Positions 31,683 to 34,068 of a stretch of 34,068 nucleotides of DNA are shown piece by piece. The notes under the pieces were generated by a model, which saw nothing but the letters and a program-made list of their open reading frames with translations, ran no database searches and had not been told where the DNA came from. This DNA is from Saccoglossus kowalevskii (Eukaryota > Hemichordata > Enteropneusta > Harrimaniidae). Positions within the stretch are counted from its first letter, which is position 1. Every line of letters starts with the position of its first letter. The stretch covers positions 246,988-281,055 of the forward strand of contig NW_003114958.1 of assembly GCF_000003605.2 (NCBI RefSeq). The letters run 5' to 3'. A program made the position numbers and the translations under genes.

Positions 31683-33362
31683 ATGTCATCGCTACTTGGG
31701 ATTTTTTTATCGTGTGAAAAAATGTTCCTCGTATTTTTACGCTATGTTCTCGTGTGTCTTGTGGTTTTGGAGAGCGCACATTCATCGTGTCCGTTCGAGT
31801 GTTTCTGTGTGTCAACCAGCAGGGGGCATGTAGTCGAGTGCCACGCCGGGGGCTTTACGGACATACCGACTCCGTTATTTGCCGACACGTCTACATTGGT
31901 GATGAATGGAAACAACATTAGTACTCTGCACAATAACAATTTTATATATCTCTCTCAACTCAAGCAGCTACGACTCGACAACAATATGATATCGGAGATT
32001 GAAGTCGGTGCTTTTCGGAATCTGTCGATGCTACAAGAACTAACACTTGCTCAGAACCAACTGACCACATTACAGATCGGTATATTCGATGGTCTAGTTA
32101 GTCTGACGAAGTTAGATTTGAGTGAGAATATGCTGACCTTTGTACCTCCTAAAGGTGTCTGGGACGACGTCATCAATATGGTTAATCTGAATTTCAAGAA
32201 GAATCTAATTGTTACTGAGCCTACCAACGAATTTCTAAATCTGTGGAACCTGACGATACTGGATATATCGTTCAACTCACTCTCTGGCATCGGAGACGAA
32301 TGTTTAAAAAGTATGGGCCGTTTACGTGAACTTAAAATGGACGGCAACAATTTCACATCTATCCCGACAACGGCTCTCTCTCGCTTACCGTCAAAGAATA
32401 TGGTGTATTTAGGCCTCAGTTCTAATCGGATTAATCGCATTGACGATTTTGCTTTCGATGTGGATTCTCTCAGAAGCTTGGAGACATTGACGATGTGGTC
32501 TAATTTAATAACGGACATATCGAATGATGCATTTAAAAACGTACCTCGACTTGCCACTCTATTGTTGGGTGTTAACAGACTCACTACATTAAACTCGATT
32601 GCATTTAGCAAGTTGACAGGTATCCGGATGCTGAATTTACTTGGAAACCCCTTACTCTGTGACTGCGATATGATCGATTTTGTGCATTGGTCTCAAAATA
32701 GGACAGAGCTGCACCTTCTCGGAGACTGTCGTACTCCCGCGAATTTAAAGGGCGCCCTAATTGAGAAGCTGTCGTCTGCTGATTTGAGATGCACTAGCGC
32801 CCTCATTGATACAGATAATTTCCCATCTGCGGTCACGGTGGCGGAAGGAGAAGACGCCACAATGTGTTGCCTCGTTAATCGCGGAGGGGTTTCGGTTCAC
32901 TGGTATACAGCTGACGGTACTTTCTTAAGCAACCTGACATGCCTGCAGTTACTAAATGTCTCTTCAATGAGTGATACGAATTACGAGTGCGTTGCAATAC
33001 TGAACAGTCTGTACGACACCGAAACATTTTCCCTGACTGTTCTCACACCGACAAAAACCGTCATGACCTCTGCGACAATGCAAACGGAACTGGTGACAGA
33101 TACCGCACCAGACACCATACCTCACCTGATTATCATCATTTCTGTCGCAGTCGGTGGCGGGATTTTTATCATATTTTTAATCGTCTGCTGCGTCGCTTTG
33201 CGCATGCGCCGTTTCAGTGCCAGCTTGGACATTCAAGCCAGCATGCCGCTTCAGGATACAAAGCAAACTTCTACTTACGTCACGAGCCCGAAAGACGGAC
33301 ACGACGGCGTCAACTTTATGACCTATGAACAGACTGATTCGGAAAAGCCAACAACACAATGA
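31683..33362 (+). CDS. Intronless LRR-Ig single-pass receptor (559 aa, or 546 from Met14)
   Basis: Met14 (31722) is the likelier start because it begins a compact signal peptide, MFLVFLRYVLVCLVVLESAH. An LRR N-cap follows (CPFECFCV ... VECHAGG, 36-56), then about ten leucine-rich repeats at 69-320 with the L-x-x-L-x-L-x-x-N-x-L/I pattern. The LRR C-cap is NPLLCDCDMIDFVHW ... LGDC ... LRC (322-370). One Ig domain covers about 381-454, with Cys395/396, Trp407 and Cys436. A membrane helix lies at 482-506, with basic RMRRF after it. The tail of about 50 residues has Tyr532 and Tyr548 but no TIR domain or ITIM. This layout resembles AMIGO/LINGO-type adhesion receptors and the LRR-Ig proteins abundant in invertebrates; the exact family is uncertain. 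Lack of introns contrasts with its neighbours. Confidence 0.92.
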   Translation: MSSLLGIFLSCEKMFLVFLRYVLVCLVVLESAHSSCPFECFCVSTSRGHVVECHAGGFTDIPTPLFADTSTLVMNGNNISTLHNNNFIYLSQLKQLRLDNNMISEIEVGAFRNLSMLQELTLAQNQLTTLQIGIFDGLVSLTKLDLSENMLTFVPPKGVWDDVINMVNLNFKKNLIVTEPTNEFLNLWNLTILDISFNSLSGIGDECLKSMGRLRELKMDGNNFTSIPTTALSRLPSKNMVYLGLSSNRINRIDDFAFDVDSLRSLETLTMWSNLITDISNDAFKNVPRLATLLLGVNRLTTLNSIAFSKLTGIRMLNLLGNPLLCDCDMIDFVHWSQNRTELHLLGDCRTPANLKGALIEKLSSADLRCTSALIDTDNFPSAVTVAEGEDATMCCLVNRGGVSVHWYTADGTFLSNLTCLQLLNVSSMSDTNYECVAILNSLYDTETFSLTVLTPTKTVMTSATMQTELVTDTAPDTIPHLIIIISVAVGGGIFIIFLIVCCVALRMRRFSASLDIQASMPLQDTKQTSTYVTSPKDGHDGVNFMTYEQTDSEKPTTQ

Positions 33363-33739
33363 TACATCAGTTTCCAGGGAACAATCGAAGCGAAAGTCTT
33401 TCTATCCAATCATATTTTTTTTAACGTAATATCTATAACCTACAAGAGAAGTCTCGCATGACATTGTCATTCATTGCGGGAATCGTCATGAAAGAATGCG
33501 CGAAACTTATAATCAATGTTCAATAGATACTATTTTTGTATAAATTATTTTTTGTTGAATTCTTGCCTTTCACACTGAGAATTGTTGCATCATGCTGCAA
33601 AATGTATCCACATTCATATCAATACAATTTTTACAATGCGAGGTATGGCCTGGTATGGTCGACTAGATGTCATTTTGTCATAACACACGATTTCAAAGCA
33701 ACTCACATGCAGACAAAACCCTAAGATACACATATCTCA
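33363..33739. other. 3' flank of the LRR-Ig gene
   Basis: Probable 3' UTR and spacer. I see no canonical AATAAA before the retrotransposon fragment and no gene. Confidence 0.4.
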
Positions 33740-34068
33740 TATATTTTCGGATACGATGTAATATATCCAATTATTCTTCCTGTTCTAACCCTTCTGTTCA
33801 ACTTTATTTACAATTCAGGTGACTTTCCGAAAGAGTGGGCATCGGGTGTTGTTATTCCCATATTGAAGCACGGGGGGGGGGGGGTGATGTAAACAACTAC
33901 CGGGGGATATCATTATTAAATGTTTTAGGAAAGATTTTTACAGCAATCTTAAATGAAAGGCTAAGTTTATGGGCAGAACATAATGGCGTGTTATCCGATT
34001 GTCAATCGGGTTTTTGAAAAAATCACAGTACTATAGATAATATTTTTGTTTTATATGCTATTGTGCAG
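33740..34068 (+). pseudogene. Decayed non-LTR retrotransposon reverse transcriptase, runs off the window
   Basis: The frame reads LTLLFNFIYNSGDFPKEW, then GVVIPILKHG, and after a frame change DVNNYRGISLLNVLGKIFTA and WAEHNGVLSDCQSGF. This is the fingers/palm region of the reverse transcriptase found in CR1/Jockey/RTE-like LINE elements. Two lesions are visible. A 13-G tract at 33872-33884 shifts frame just before the VNNYRG block. A TGA at 34015-34017 replaces the arginine codon usual after QSGF, consistent with CpG decay; the frame then continues KNHSTIDNIFVLYAIVQ. The catalytic YADD segment would lie beyond the right edge. Confidence 0.9.

Noticed and set aside
32051-32611. 186-codon minus-strand frame
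   Set aside because: Opposite strand of the leucine-rich repeats; a shadow caused by biased codon content.

Overview
The window looks like nuclear genomic DNA of a marine invertebrate animal. It is AT-rich between genes. Its genes are split into short exons (about 70-660 bases) joined by GT-AG introns, and coding exons are richer in CpG than their surroundings. It carries simple-sequence arrays, small inverted-repeat elements and a decayed non-LTR retrotransposon. A multi-TIR protein, an LRR-Ig receptor and this class of reverse transcriptase would suit a lancelet, hemichordate, brachiopod, mollusc or nemertean; I cannot choose among them from sequence alone. A 669-base run of N (12888-13556) is an assembly gap.

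Layout. 1-305 is a 157-base tandem duplication. 707-787 is the last coding exon of a gene lying mostly to the left, ending in a CAAX-like prenylation box. 788-4288 is repeat-rich and holds one weak minus-strand exon candidate. 4289-11091 is a ten-exon plus-strand gene for a 738-residue protein: a divergent macrodomain-like module followed by three TIR domains. One exon of its second TIR domain is tandemly triplicated, giving two intact, mutually exclusive copies and one broken copy. 11092-15483 is its 3' flank, the gap and a possible minus-strand first exon. 15484-18513 and 23744-28046 are two tandem paralogues, called genes B and C here. Each encodes a signal peptide, two CARDB-like beta-sandwich domains with a shared four-cysteine signature, and a hydrophobic GPI-type tail. 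31683-33362 is an intronless LRR-Ig transmembrane receptor with a TATA box about 340 bases upstream. A decayed reverse transcriptase fragment runs off the right edge.

How the genes may relate. Macrodomains commonly bind ADP-ribose-type ligands, and many TIR domains make such products from NAD+. A single protein with both would therefore be a self-contained NAD+/ADP-ribose signalling or defence device. The neighbours are secreted, surface-anchored or receptor-like, which fits an innate-immunity or recognition neighbourhood. That link is inference from proximity only. The gene models themselves are well supported: exon phases match at every junction and the summed exon lengths divide by three in all three spliced genes.
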